Source: Aliibacillus thermotolerans (GTDB lineage: Bacteria; Bacillota; Bacilli; Bacillales; Marinococcaceae). Taken from it: a DNA stretch of 64,000 bases. The stretch lies in contig NZ_WKJG01000013.1 in assembly GCF_027853235.1 (NCBI RefSeq), forward strand, positions 1 to 64,000, written 5' to 3'. Position 1 is the first letter of the stretch; each line of letters begins with the position of its first letter. Positions 37,095-45,458 of the stretch are shown piece after piece. Under the pieces are notes generated by a model. The model was given only the letters and a program-made list of their open reading frames with translations. It was not told the origin of the DNA and searched no databases. A program made the position numbers and the translations under genes.

Positions 37095-37126
37095 ACAGCA
37101 TGTTCCTTTCTTGGGAACATGCTGTT
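37095..37126. terminator. Bidirectional terminator between acsA and DUF421 gene
   Basis: ACAGCATGTTCC (37095-37106) pairs with GGAACATGCTGT (37114-37125) between the convergent genes. Confidence 0.82.
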
Positions 37127-37817
37127 ATTTATCTTCATAAGTGAGTACATATAACGGAAAAGCTCCTTTCCATTCCGCATACAGTACTTGTTCCACTGAT
37201 GAAATTTTCTTTTCATGAATATCCTCTAAAATTTCCCCTTTCGTAATACCTGCTTCGATAATATTATCTTCTACCCATTCTCCGTCTAAAATTACTGCCA
37301 TCGGTAACGTTGGAGGAGGAGGGGGGGTGTGCATCCAATCTTTATTTGTTGGAATCGCTGCTTCAGGTGTTTTTATGGCGTTAATCAATCCATTCGGTTC
37401 CAGAATGGCATAATGCACCTCTTCCAATGAAAAAATATCTTTGTTTCGTAACAAGTGTTGCAATTGATTTAAATCTAAATTGTTTGCTTTTAATGCCTCA
37501 TAATCTAATTTTCCTTCTCGAATGACGACAGCTGGTCTTCCTTCAAGAAATGCCCTTGCTCCTTGCTTTTTTTGTGTGATTTTCTCCACGATGATAATGA
37601 GTAGTGCCCATAACACAATGGCATATATGACGTAATGAATTCCAATATTTTCATCATATATCGCATTTCCAACCAGTTCTCCTAGAATGAGTGCGGATAT
37701 AAAATCAAAAGGGGTAATCTGACTAATTTGAGTTTTGCCGAGCAATTTTGTAATGATAAGCAAAGAGAAAAAACCAACGATTAACTCAATGGTTAAATGA
37801 AAAAAATTGATGTCCAA
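37125..37817 (-). CDS. DUF421 (YetF family) membrane protein
   Basis: A 230-aa protein with three N-terminal transmembrane helices (IVGFFSLLIITKLLGKTQISQ, TPFDFISALILGELVGNAIYD, YVIYAIVLWALLIIIVEKI) followed by a soluble domain of two YetF modules (GRPAVVIREGKLDYEAL; VEQVLYAEW). It matches the DUF421/YetF family. In the spoVA2 operons of heat-resistant Bacillus spores a YetF-like gene travels with spoVAC-spoVAD-spoVAEb and a YhcN-like lipoprotein, the same partners found divergently here. A sigma-G-like minus-10 lies upstream on this strand. A proline run (PPPPP) separates the two modules. Confidence 0.88.
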   Translation of the reverse strand: MDINFFHLTIELIVGFFSLLIITKLLGKTQISQITPFDFISALILGELVGNAIYDENIGIHYVIYAIVLWALLIIIVEKITQKKQGARAFLEGRPAVVIREGKLDYEALKANNLDLNQLQHLLRNKDIFSLEEVHYAILEPNGLINAIKTPEAAIPTNKDWMHTPPPPPTLPMAVILDGEWVEDNIIEAGITKGEILEDIHEKKISSVEQVLYAEWKGAFPLYVLTYEDK

Positions 37818-37860
37818 TCTATCCCACCCCTCTATATCGACGAATCCATCATGCTCTTTT

Positions 37861-37889
37861 TAGTATGGACTTTTTATAAAAATTTATCC
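37861..37889 (-). promoter_or_regulatory. Sigma-G-like promoter of the DUF421 gene
   Basis: On the minus strand CATACTA (37867-37861) is preceded by 17 bases and GGATA (37889-37885). The minus-10 is a perfect sigma-G element; the minus-35 deviates at one base from gHATR. Confidence 0.5.
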
Positions 37890-37901
37890 AAACAAATCGT
37901 T

Positions 37902-37931
37902 ACATAAAATTAAAGCTGCTTTTTCATACTA
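37902..37931 (+). promoter_or_regulatory. Sigma-G-like promoter of the second spoVA cluster
   Basis: ACATA at 37902-37906, an 18-bp spacer and CATACTA at 37925-37931 fit the sigma-G consensus with one mismatch in the minus-35. It faces the lipoprotein-spoVAC-spoVAD-spoVAEb genes. Confidence 0.6.
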
Positions 37932-37985
37932 ACTATAGGTGTTGATTGCACAACCGTTGTGACAGAAAGGTGGGGGAAAAAACCA

Positions 37986-38405
37986 TTGAATAACGTATAC
38001 AAAAAACAATCTTTCATTTACGCACTATGCGTCCTTTTTCTCGTTGGGTGTCATCAGTACCCTTCTTTGGATGAAACGTATGTACTTAGCGAAGATTCGG
38101 TAAAAGCAGAACAAATGATTGAGGAGATGGAGCCAGTGACCCATGCAGTGGCGGTAGATCATGAAGATAGCATCTATGTCGCTGCAGAAGTAAAGCATAT
38201 GGCGCGGTTTCGGATGAAAAAAATTCGCCAGGAAGCACATAAAAAATTATCTGAAGCATGGCCAAATAAAACTGTCTTTTTTTCCACAGATAAAAAAGCA
38301 ATGCTGGAATTGCTTCAATTAAATAAGGAAATGGAAGAAAAAAAGATGGGCAAAAAGGAATTAACTCAACAATTAACAAAGATTGAAGAACATATGAAAG
38401 GATGA
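37986..38405 (+). CDS. YhcN/YlaJ-type sporulation lipoprotein
   Basis: A 139-aa predicted lipoprotein. The signal peptide has a lipobox FLVGC with Cys22 as the lipidation site when TTG 37986 is used; the frame is open from GTG 37959, but AAAGGTGGGGG lies between the two and supports the TTG. The mature part resembles the YhcN/YlaJ family, known as spore inner-membrane lipoproteins (DHEDSIYVAAEVKHMARFRMKKI). Its stop is 6 bp before spoVAC, in the order known from spoVA2 operons. Confidence 0.8.
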   Translation: MNNVYKKQSFIYALCVLFLVGCHQYPSLDETYVLSEDSVKAEQMIEEMEPVTHAVAVDHEDSIYVAAEVKHMARFRMKKIRQEAHKKLSEAWPNKTVFFSTDKKAMLELLQLNKEMEEKKMGKKELTQQLTKIEEHMKG

Positions 38406-38411
38406 TGGGAT

Positions 38412-38882
38412 ATGAAGAAAGCAACCCAGCAAACAGATCAACAAAGAATTTATCAAGAATTTGCGAAAAAGCGAGAACCATCTCCTTCCATCTGGAAAAA
38501 TTGTTTGAAAGCCTTTATTTTTGGCGGTCTCATTTGTGTCATCGGGCAAGGGTTACAAAACTTTTTCATTTATTACTTCGACTTTAATGAAAAAACTGCC
38601 GGAGATCCGACGGTGGCGGTACTTATATTTATCGCGGTATTGCTTACCGGTTTTGGAGTATATGATAAAATTGCTCAATTTGCAGGAGCAGGGACGGCGG
38701 TTCCTGTCACCGGTTTTGCCAATGCGATGGCCAGTGCTGCCATTGATCACCGTACAGAAGGATATGTGCTCGGCGTAGGTGGCAATATGTTCAAACTAGC
38801 AGGTCCTGTGATTGTTTTCGGAACTACTGCGGCTTTTATTATTGCACTCATCAAAACCATTTGGATCCAGTGGGGGGGATAA
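38412..38882 (+). CDS. spoVAC: Stage V sporulation protein AC
   Basis: SpoVAC is a core inner-membrane component of the dipicolinic acid channel and acts as a mechanosensitive channel in B. subtilis. The 156-aa protein has about four helices with family patterns [48 protein letters not shown] and GYVLGVGGNMFKLAGPVIVFG. The start ATG follows GAAAGGATGATGGGAT. It is the only spoVAC in this window, absent from the spoVAA-AB-AF operon. Confidence 0.95.
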   Translation: MKKATQQTDQQRIYQEFAKKREPSPSIWKNCLKAFIFGGLICVIGQGLQNFFIYYFDFNEKTAGDPTVAVLIFIAVLLTGFGVYDKIAQFAGAGTAVPVTGFANAMASAAIDHRTEGYVLGVGGNMFKLAGPVIVFGTTAAFIIALIKTIWIQWGG

Positions 38883-38884
38883 TT

Positions 38885-39898
38885 ATGTTGCAAGGAAGCC
38901 AGTCATGGAAATTTTTGAACGAACCAGTCATTTTGTCTACAGGAGTCGTAGGAGGTCCTTTTGAAGCAAAAGGAAATCTTGCCGATGACTTTGACCACCT
39001 TTTTTCTGATATTTGGTTAAATGAATCAAGCTTTGAAAAAGCACAAACGAGACTAATGGAAGAAGCATCATATACAGCCCTTGCCAAAGTAAATAAAAAG
39101 CCGGAAGATATGCAATTCATTTTCACGGGAGATTTAATTAACCAAATAACGACGACGAGTTTTGCTTGTCGAACGTTATCAATACCATACTTTGGTTTAT
39201 TTGGAGCTTGTTCTACTTCGATGGAAGGGCTAGCACTCGCCAGTTTTGTCATTAATTATGGCGGGGCAGAGTACGTTTTAACAGGGACAGCTAGTCACAA
39301 TGCTGCGACGGAAAGACAGTTTCGCTATCCGGTGGAATATGGGTTTCAAAATCCACCGACGGCGCAATGGACAGTGACCGGAGCAGGGGTCGCTGTCGTT
39401 GGAAAAACAGGTACGGGTCCGGTCGTGACATCCGCAACGATAGGAAAAGTGGTTGATATGGGAGCAACGGATCCTTATAACATGGGAGCGGCGATGGCAC
39501 CTGCAGCAGCAGATACAATTGAAGCGCATTTCACTGATTTTGATGTAGATCCTTCTTATTATGACTACATCGTCACTGGAGATTTAGGAAAAGTTGGTTT
39601 GCCTCTAATGAAAGAATTACTTCGGCAACGGGGATTGATGGTTACGGATGAACAATGTATGGATTGTGGCTTGCTCATTTACAGCAATGATCAAAAAGAA
39701 GTGCAAGCGGGAGCAAGTGGTACAGGCAGTTCTGCCGTTGTTGTTTATGGACATCTGCTCGAACGAATGAAAAGACAGGAAATAAAAAAAATGTTAGTGG
39801 TCGCCACTGGTTCGCTCCACAGTCCATTATCTTACCAACAAGATGAAACAATTCCATGCATCGCCCATGCGGTTTCGGTGGAGATGAAAGGAGTATAA
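38885..39898 (+). CDS. spoVAD: Stage V sporulation protein AD
   Basis: SpoVAD has a thiolase-like fold and binds dipicolinic acid on the outer face of the spore inner membrane. The 337-aa protein shows [71 protein letters not shown] and [16 protein letters not shown] 38885 follows GGGGGGATAATT; it begins two bases after the spoVAC stop. spoVAEb follows at two bases. Confidence 0.96.
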   Translation: MLQGSQSWKFLNEPVILSTGVVGGPFEAKGNLADDFDHLFSDIWLNESSFEKAQTRLMEEASYTALAKVNKKPEDMQFIFTGDLINQITTTSFACRTLSIPYFGLFGACSTSMEGLALASFVINYGGAEYVLTGTASHNAATERQFRYPVEYGFQNPPTAQWTVTGAGVAVVGKTGTGPVVTSATIGKVVDMGATDPYNMGAAMAPAAADTIEAHFTDFDVDPSYYDYIVTGDLGKVGLPLMKELLRQRGLMVTDEQCMDCGLLIYSNDQKEVQAGASGTGSSAVVVYGHLLERMKRQEIKKMLVVATGSLHSPLSYQQDETIPCIAHAVSVEMKGV

Positions 39899-39900
39899 AG

Positions 39901-40254
39901 ATGGCAATGTATTTATCTGCCTTTATTGTAGGCGGTCTTATTTGTGTCATTGGACAGTTACTGATGGATAAAGCAAAATTAACTCCCGGTCATACATTGA
40001 CAGCACTCGTTGTCATTGGAGCCATTTTAGATGGGGTCGGTTTATACGAACCGTTAATTGATTTTGCCGGGGCAGGGGCAACCGTTCCGATTACGAGTTT
40101 CGGTAATTCCCTTGTTCATGGAGCGATGGCTGAAGGAGAGCAAAATGGTATCGTTGGGGTCATTACTGGGATTTTTGAAGTAACGAGTGCAGGTATTTCA
40201 TCAGCGATTATTTTTTCATTTCTTGCGGCACTGATTTTTAAACCGAAAGGGTAG
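39901..40254 (+). CDS. spoVAEb: Stage V sporulation protein AE (AEb type)
   Basis: A 117-aa membrane protein related to SpoVAC with about four helices: [64 protein letters not shown], and [17 protein letters not shown]. This is the hydrophobic SpoVAEb partner of SpoVAC in the channel. ATG 39901 follows AAAGGAGTATAAAG; the open frame extends back into spoVAD. No spoVAEa gene is seen. A terminator follows. Confidence 0.94.
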   Translation: MAMYLSAFIVGGLICVIGQLLMDKAKLTPGHTLTALVVIGAILDGVGLYEPLIDFAGAGATVPITSFGNSLVHGAMAEGEQNGIVGVITGIFEVTSAGISSAIIFSFLAALIFKPKG

Positions 40255-40293
40255 CAAAGAAGAAACTAAGACAAAAGTATATGAATCATAAAG

Positions 40294-40330
40294 AAATCCG
40301 AACTATCCATTAGCTCGGATTTTCTTTTTT
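40294..40330 (+). terminator. Intrinsic terminator after spoVAEb
   Basis: AAATCCGA pairs with TCGGATTT, followed by CTTTTTT. Confidence 0.8.
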
Positions 40331-40560
40331 AGAACGGTTAACCTATATTAGCGTAGGCAGAATGCGCAGGCTCCTGCGTAGGGTAAATGGAGGTGGACTA
40401 AAATCGCGACGTCCTGTCGCAACGTTCGCTACTCACACTTCCTGGAAACCTAATAGCGGTCGTTCCCGCGAGGAGGTTGAGGCCGTGCCCGCACATAGCG
40501 AAGTATCTGCCAAAGCGGTAATCATTGTTCGTATTTTTGATTGGAAGGTTATGTCCCAAC
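40331..40560. repeat. GC-rich intergenic element with nested hairpins
   Basis: Between spoVAEb and dacB lies about 230 bp of GC-richer sequence without a convincing gene. It contains short inverted repeats (GCAGG and CCTGC near 40369; GCGAC and GTCGC near 40407). From memory it resembles dispersed intergenic repeats found in several Bacillaceae genomes; this cannot be confirmed from one copy. Reading frames across it (for example 40362-40844) are overlapped by dacB and lack a plausible start site. Confidence 0.4.
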
Positions 40561-40570
40561 CACTTTTTTG

Positions 40571-40598
40571 TCATGAATTGGACGGACAAACATACAAT
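40571..40598 (+). promoter_or_regulatory. Sigma-E-type promoter of dacB
   Basis: CATACAAT at 40591-40598 equals the sigma-E minus-10 consensus. TCATGAA at 40571-40577, 13 bp upstream, is a weaker minus-35. B. subtilis dacB-spmAB is sigma-E controlled. Confidence 0.6.
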
Positions 40599-40629
40599 AT
40601 AGTAAAACGAAGGAAAGATGGGGTAATGA

Positions 40630-41763
40630 ATGAAAAGCCTATCACTCTCTTTTTTTATAGCGATACTCATATTCGTATGCTCTACTCCTTCTTTACAAGC
40701 CGAAGAAAAAGAAATCAATGTTTCCGGAAGGTCTGCGGTTTTAATCGAACAAGAAAGTGGCCGTGTCCTTTTTGGAAAAGAGGAACATGTGAAACGGAAA
40801 ATAGCAAGCATTACGAAAGTGATGACCGCAATCCTTGCGATTGAGTCTGGTAAGCTGGATGAATATACGACTGTATCCTACGAGGCAAGTGGCGTAGAAG
40901 GATCTTCTCTCTATTTGAAACCAGGAGAAAAAATACTCCTTCGTGATTTAGTGTACGGTTTAATGTTGCGCTCAGGAAATGACGCAGCGGTGGCAATTGC
41001 GGAAGCGGTGGGAGGAAGCGTAGACGGATTTGTCTACTTAATGAATGAAAAAGCAAAAGAAATTGGCATGAAAAATACGCAATTTACAAATCCCCATGGA
41101 TTAGATGATGGGGACAAGCATTATTCCACCGCTTATGACATGGCGCTCCTTACACAATATGCGATGAGAGACGATACTTTTCGAGAAATTAGTGGAACGA
41201 CTTATTATGAATCGCCACAAGAAGGGGAGTCTTGGAATCGGCAATGGCGAAATAAAAACAAATTACTAACTTCCTTGTATGAATATTGCACCGGGGGAAA
41301 AACAGGCTACACGAAATCCGCCGGTAGAACGCTTATTACGACCGCTGAAAAAGAGGGGATGTCCTTGATCGCCGTGACATTGGATGCCCCGTCTGATTGG
41401 AATGATCATATCCGTCTGTTTGAGTGGGGCTTTTCGACTTTTGAAATATACGAATTGACGAAAAAAAACGAAAAATTAACGAATAAGCAATTGCATCATC
41501 GCTTGGATGGAACACTTTTTTTGCAAGAAGCATTTCATTATCCATTAAAGGAAAATGAAACAGAACGGTTACGCCGGAAAATTATCATGAAAGAAAGGAT
41601 GGAACAAAAGAAACAAATCGCCCCTGTCGGAGAAATGAAGTGGTATATCGGAGATGAATGGATTGGTACGCAAACAATTTATTTAGAACGAGACACAACA
41701 AAAAAACAAAGTTTGGTTCATACATGGTTTGAATGGTTTCAACGATTGTTAGGAAGGGGTTGA
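40630..41763 (+). CDS. dacB: D-alanyl-D-alanine carboxypeptidase DacB (PBP5*)
   Basis: Sporulation carboxypeptidase that lowers cortex cross-linking in the mother cell. The 377-aa protein has a cleaved signal peptide (ending LQAEE), the active-site SITK, SGN in LRSGNDAAVA, and KTG in GGKTGYTKSAGRTL, followed by a PBP5-like C-terminal domain. It is placed before spmA and spmB as in B. subtilis, which distinguishes it from DacF at 15.3 kb. The start ATG lies after AGGAAAGATGGGG. Confidence 0.94.
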   Translation: MKSLSLSFFIAILIFVCSTPSLQAEEKEINVSGRSAVLIEQESGRVLFGKEEHVKRKIASITKVMTAILAIESGKLDEYTTVSYEASGVEGSSLYLKPGEKILLRDLVYGLMLRSGNDAAVAIAEAVGGSVDGFVYLMNEKAKEIGMKNTQFTNPHGLDDGDKHYSTAYDMALLTQYAMRDDTFREISGTTYYESPQEGESWNRQWRNKNKLLTSLYEYCTGGKTGYTKSAGRTLITTAEKEGMSLIAVTLDAPSDWNDHIRLFEWGFSTFEIYELTKKNEKLTNKQLHHRLDGTLFLQEAFHYPLKENETERLRRKIIMKERMEQKKQIAPVGEMKWYIGDEWIGTQTIYLERDTTKKQSLVHTWFEWFQRLLGRG

Positions 41764-41766
41764 CCG

Positions 41767-42363
41767 ATGGTACATGCGATTTGGATCGCTTTATTTGCAA
41801 TTGGATTAATCACAGCGATGGTAAACGGTCGATTAGAGGAAGTTTCCGAAGCGATATTTAAGGGGGCCGAAGAAGCGGTCGTTTTATGTTTCGGCCTGAT
41901 TAGCGTGATGGTTTTTTGGTTAGGAATGATGAATATCGCTCGGAAAAGTGGACTCTTAGACATGTTTGTCAAACTGTTTCGCCCGATTGTTTTAAAATTA
42001 TTTCCGGATATTCCAGCGAGTCATCCTGCGCTCGGATACATTTTATCCAACATTACTGCCAACATGATGGGATTAGGGAATGCGGCGACACCAATGGGGA
42101 TTAAAGCGATGAAAGAATTAAAAAAGTTACATGGAGGAAAAGACGAAGCAAGCCGGTCGATGGTAACGTTAATGGCGTTGAATACCGCAGGGCTGACGTT
42201 GATTCCGACGACCGTCATCGCAATCCGTATGAATTATGATTCCGCACAACCTACCGAAATCGTTGGCACTACCCTTTTCGCTACCGCCTGTTCTACTCTT
42301 GCTGCGATCTTGATTGATCGTTATTTTTATTATCGGAAAATAAAAAGGAATGGAAGTCGATGA
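41767..42363 (+). CDS. spmA: Spore maturation protein A
   Basis: SpmA, with SpmB, is needed for spore core dehydration and heat resistance. The 198-aa membrane protein belongs to the nucleoside-recognition (Gate) family: EEAVVLCFGLISVMVFWLGMMNIARKSGLLD, ILSNITANMMGLGNAATPMGIKAMKEL, LNTAGLTLIPTTVIAIR. It starts 3 bp after dacB and overlaps spmB by 4 bases. Confidence 0.95.
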   Translation: MVHAIWIALFAIGLITAMVNGRLEEVSEAIFKGAEEAVVLCFGLISVMVFWLGMMNIARKSGLLDMFVKLFRPIVLKLFPDIPASHPALGYILSNITANMMGLGNAATPMGIKAMKELKKLHGGKDEASRSMVTLMALNTAGLTLIPTTVIAIRMNYDSAQPTEIVGTTLFATACSTLAAILIDRYFYYRKIKRNGSR

Positions 42364-42893
42364 ATTGGCTGACAGTCGTCTCCTTATGGTTGATTCCGAT
42401 GATACTGCTTATGATATTACTACACGCTGTCATCAAAAAAGTTCCCGCTTATGATGTATTTGTCGAAGGAGGAAAAGACGGTTTTCAATTGGCCATTTCC
42501 CTCATTCCTTATTTGGTCGGTATGATGGTGGCAATTTCTGTCTTTCGGGCTTCCGGAGCCATGGATGTTCTCGTGCAAGCGCTGACACCGCTATTTGCTT
42601 TCTTTGGAGTTCCGGCAGATATTGTTCCGCTCGCATTCATTCGACCAATTTCAGGTGCAGGGGCTCTCGGGATGATGAGTGATTTAATCGCTACGCATGG
42701 CCCGGATTCATTCATTGGCAGACTTGCTTCCACGATGCAAGGAAGCACCGATACAACATTATATGTCCTTACTGTATATTTTGGTGCTGCAGGAATAAAA
42801 TATATTGGTGACGCTTTAAAAGTCGGGCTTTTGGCTGATCTTGTCGGAATGGTTGCTGCGATCGTCATCGTGACGCTTATATTTGGAAGTTAA
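42360..42893 (+). CDS. spmB: Spore maturation protein B
   Basis: Partner of SpmA, with the same Gate-domain fold. The 177-aa membrane protein shows KVPAYDVFVEGGKDGFQLAISLIPYLVGMMVAI, FIRPISGAGALGMMSDL and GSTDTTLYVLTVYFGAAGIKY. The ATG overlaps the spmA stop (ATGA). End of the dacB-spmA-spmB operon; a terminator follows. Confidence 0.95.
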   Translation: MNWLTVVSLWLIPMILLMILLHAVIKKVPAYDVFVEGGKDGFQLAISLIPYLVGMMVAISVFRASGAMDVLVQALTPLFAFFGVPADIVPLAFIRPISGAGALGMMSDLIATHGPDSFIGRLASTMQGSTDTTLYVLTVYFGAAGIKYIGDALKVGLLADLVGMVAAIVIVTLIFGS

Positions 42894-42948
42894 AAGAAAT
42901 CCATCCCAAAACTTGTTCGATTTTTGGTATGGATTTCTTTGTTTTTCT
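42893..42948 (+). terminator. Intrinsic terminator after spmB
   Basis: AAAGAAATCCAT and a second segment CCAAAA pair with TTTTGG and ATGGATTTCTTT, followed by GTTTTT. Confidence 0.85.
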
Positions 42949-42994
42949 TGTTAAATTTTTTTGAGATGGGTATGATGAACGTGAGGTGAAAAGA

Positions 42995-43714
42995 ATGGAA
43001 CGACTACAAAAAGTCATTGCCAATGCAGGTATTACATCGCGACGAAAAGCCGAAGATTTCATTTTGCAAGGAAGAGTGAAAGTAAACGGACAAGTCGTTC
43101 GCAAGTTAGGAACGAAAGTAAAAGAAAAAGATGTCGTTGAAGTGGATGACGTTCCAATTGAAAAAGAAGAACCGGTATATTATTTATTTTATAAACCGAG
43201 AGGAGTTATTTCTGCTGTGGCGGATGATCGTGGTCGAGAAGTCGTGACAGACTACTTTAAAGAAGTAGAAGCCCGCATTTTCCCAGTTGGAAGGCTCGAT
43301 TATGATACGTCTGGCATTTTATTGGTCACAAATGATGGCGAATTTGCCCATTTGATGATGCATCCAAAAAGTAAAATTAAAAAAACATATATCGCCAAAG
43401 TGGTCGGCAAACCAAGTAAAGAAGCGTTGGAAGCTCTGCGACGTGGGATTGTGATTGATGGAAGAAAAACAGCCCCTGCTAAAGTAAAGTTGAAATCAGT
43501 TCGGCGCAAAACGAATCGTTCTATTGTAGAGCTAACGATTCATGAAGGCAGGTATCATCAAGTACGAAAAATGTTTGAAACGATTGGTCATCCGGTGGAA
43601 AAATTAAAAAGAGAAAAATATGGATTTCTTACATTAGACGGCTTAGCACCAGGGGAAAAACGTCCATTAAAGCCGGTGGAAGTGAAAAAACTGAAAGATC
43701 TTGTTGTCACATAA
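42995..43714 (+). CDS. rluB: 23S rRNA pseudouridine synthase RluB
   Basis: RsuA/RluB-family enzyme forming pseudouridine in 23S rRNA (position 2605 in E. coli numbering). The 239-aa protein has an N-terminal S4 RNA-binding domain (ERLQKVIANAGITSRRKAEDFI) and the catalytic domain with Asp in VGRLDYDTSGILLVTND and the RYHQVRKMFETIGHPVEKLKR motif. ATG 42995 follows GAGGTGAAAAGA; the GTG at 42986 overlaps the ribosome binding site. It directly precedes the res genes as in B. subtilis. Confidence 0.93.
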   Translation: MERLQKVIANAGITSRRKAEDFILQGRVKVNGQVVRKLGTKVKEKDVVEVDDVPIEKEEPVYYLFYKPRGVISAVADDRGREVVTDYFKEVEARIFPVGRLDYDTSGILLVTNDGEFAHLMMHPKSKIKKTYIAKVVGKPSKEALEALRRGIVIDGRKTAPAKVKLKSVRRKTNRSIVELTIHEGRYHQVRKMFETIGHPVEKLKREKYGFLTLDGLAPGEKRPLKPVEVKKLKDLVVT

Positions 43715-43797
43715 GTTTCATAAAAAAAAGATGTTAATGGTTAAGTATAAACGTTATAATGAATGTAGTTATGGTGGAAAGTATAGAGGTGTTCTCC

Positions 43798-45438
43798 ATG
43801 GAAAAGATCAAGTGTGAATGCGGTCATGAAAATCCATACGGGACGAAATTATGTGAAGCGTGTGGAAAACCGCTCGAAGACGAGGAGAAGTCATCCACTC
43901 TTTTAGATATGAGGTACGATGGAGTGGCTAGACGGTCACAGACGTATAACAAAACGATTGTAGATAAGATATGGAATTTCTTTTCATCTGTAAAAGTAGG
44001 CGTATGGCTTATTATTCTTACATTGGTCGCCTCCTCCATCGGGACCATTTTCCCGCAAGAATTGTACATACCGAACACGGTGGACCCGGCTGAATATTAT
44101 CGTGAAGAATACGGGATTTTCGGTCAATTGTATTACACGCTCGGATTCCATAATTTATATGGTTCTTGGTGGTATATGTTACTCGTTGCTTCCCTCGGTG
44201 TGTCCATCATTGTAGCAAGTATTGACCGAGGCGTACCGCTTTATCGTGTTTTAAAGAATCAAAGAGTTACACGAAATGAAAACTTTTTAAAAAGGCAGCG
44301 TTTATTTGGACAAACGAAGACCGAAAACATCGATGAAACGATGGAAAAAGCGCGTTCACTTTTAAAACGTCGTAAGTATAAAATTAGAGAAGAAAACGGT
44401 CATATATTAGCAGAAAAAGGTCGTTTTTCCCGCTGGGGTCCTTACGTGAATCATACTGGACTTATTATCTTTCTTTTTGGTGCCATGCTTCGTTTCTTCC
44501 CCGGCATGTATGTCGACGATCTCGTGTGGGTGAGAGAAGGAGAAATTGAAGCGATCCCGGGCACGGGTGGGGAGTATTACTTAGAAAATGAACAATTTAT
44601 TGTCGATATCTATGATAAAGAAAATACAGATGAAGTTTTTTTAGATGCTTTGGAACGTACGGAAGGACCGGTTATCAAAAATTTTCAAACGAATGCGGTT
44701 CTTTATAAAAGAGTGGATGGCGGAACGATTGGAGAAGAGCCTGAGTTGGAAAAAGTAAAAACACATGAAATACGAGTGAATCAACCGCTCACTTTTGACA
44801 ACTTTTCTCTCTATCAGCTGAATTATAAATTGAACGAATTAAATAAAATGACGTTTACTTTAGATCATCGTGAAACGGGAGAAAGCGTAGGAGAAATTGA
44901 AATTGATTTATTTCAGCCAGAAGAAGAGTACGACTTAGGAAATGGATATAGAGTAGTGATTGATTCCTACTTCCCAAACTTTACGTTTAATGAAGAAGGG
45001 GAACCAACGACGATTTCTAGCATTCCAGATAATCCGGCTTTTATTTTCCGAATGTATTCTCCTGAACATCCGGAAGAAGGAGAATACAGCTTTGTTGGAA
45101 TTCAACGAAATGAAGATATCTTCAAGGAAAACGACTATCAAATGAGCTTTGCAGGTATCGAGACGAAACATGTCACTGGACTTACGGTAAGAAAAGATTT
45201 AACGCTTCCTTTCATCATACTCGGTGGTGTGATATTTATGATTGGACTCATTCAAGGTTCCTATTGGTCACATCGTCGTATCTGGCTCCAACGAATACAT
45301 GGAGAAATATGGGCAGCAGGATATACAAATAAACAATGGGAGTCATTAAAAAGAGACTTCCAAGCATTAGAAGAAGCAGGGATTCAAATGCCGGAAGACA
45401 GATTGGAAGAAAAAGAGAAACAAAAGGAGAAGGAATAA
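43798..45438 (+). CDS. resB: Cytochrome c biogenesis protein ResB
   Basis: ResB and ResC form the system II complex that moves heme across the membrane and attaches it to apocytochromes c. The 546-aa protein has a short N-terminal zinc-ribbon-like segment (Cys6, Cys8, Cys19, Cys22), then transmembrane helices (SVKVGVWLIILTLVASSIGTIFPQ; WWYMLLVASLGVSIIVASI; NHTGLIIFLFGAMLRF), a large extracytoplasmic domain and a final helix near the C-terminus. ATG 43798 follows AGAGGTG; the open frame begins further upstream. No resA precedes it. Confidence 0.93.
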   Translation: MEKIKCECGHENPYGTKLCEACGKPLEDEEKSSTLLDMRYDGVARRSQTYNKTIVDKIWNFFSSVKVGVWLIILTLVASSIGTIFPQELYIPNTVDPAEYYREEYGIFGQLYYTLGFHNLYGSWWYMLLVASLGVSIIVASIDRGVPLYRVLKNQRVTRNENFLKRQRLFGQTKTENIDETMEKARSLLKRRKYKIREENGHILAEKGRFSRWGPYVNHTGLIIFLFGAMLRFFPGMYVDDLVWVREGEIEAIPGTGGEYYLENEQFIVDIYDKENTDEVFLDALERTEGPVIKNFQTNAVLYKRVDGGTIGEEPELEKVKTHEIRVNQPLTFDNFSLYQLNYKLNELNKMTFTLDHRETGESVGEIEIDLFQPEEEYDLGNGYRVVIDSYFPNFTFNEEGEPTTISSIPDNPAFIFRMYSPEHPEEGEYSFVGIQRNEDIFKENDYQMSFAGIETKHVTGLTVRKDLTLPFIILGGVIFMIGLIQGSYWSHRRIWLQRIHGEIWAAGYTNKQWESLKRDFQALEEAGIQMPEDRLEEKEKQKEKE

Positions 45439-45458
45439 GATGAAAGGGATGGAAAAAG

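Noticed and set aside
40362-40844. 160-residue frame across the spoVAEb-dacB gap
   Set aside because: Most of it overlaps dacB in another frame and the GC-rich repeat block; no plausible start signal.
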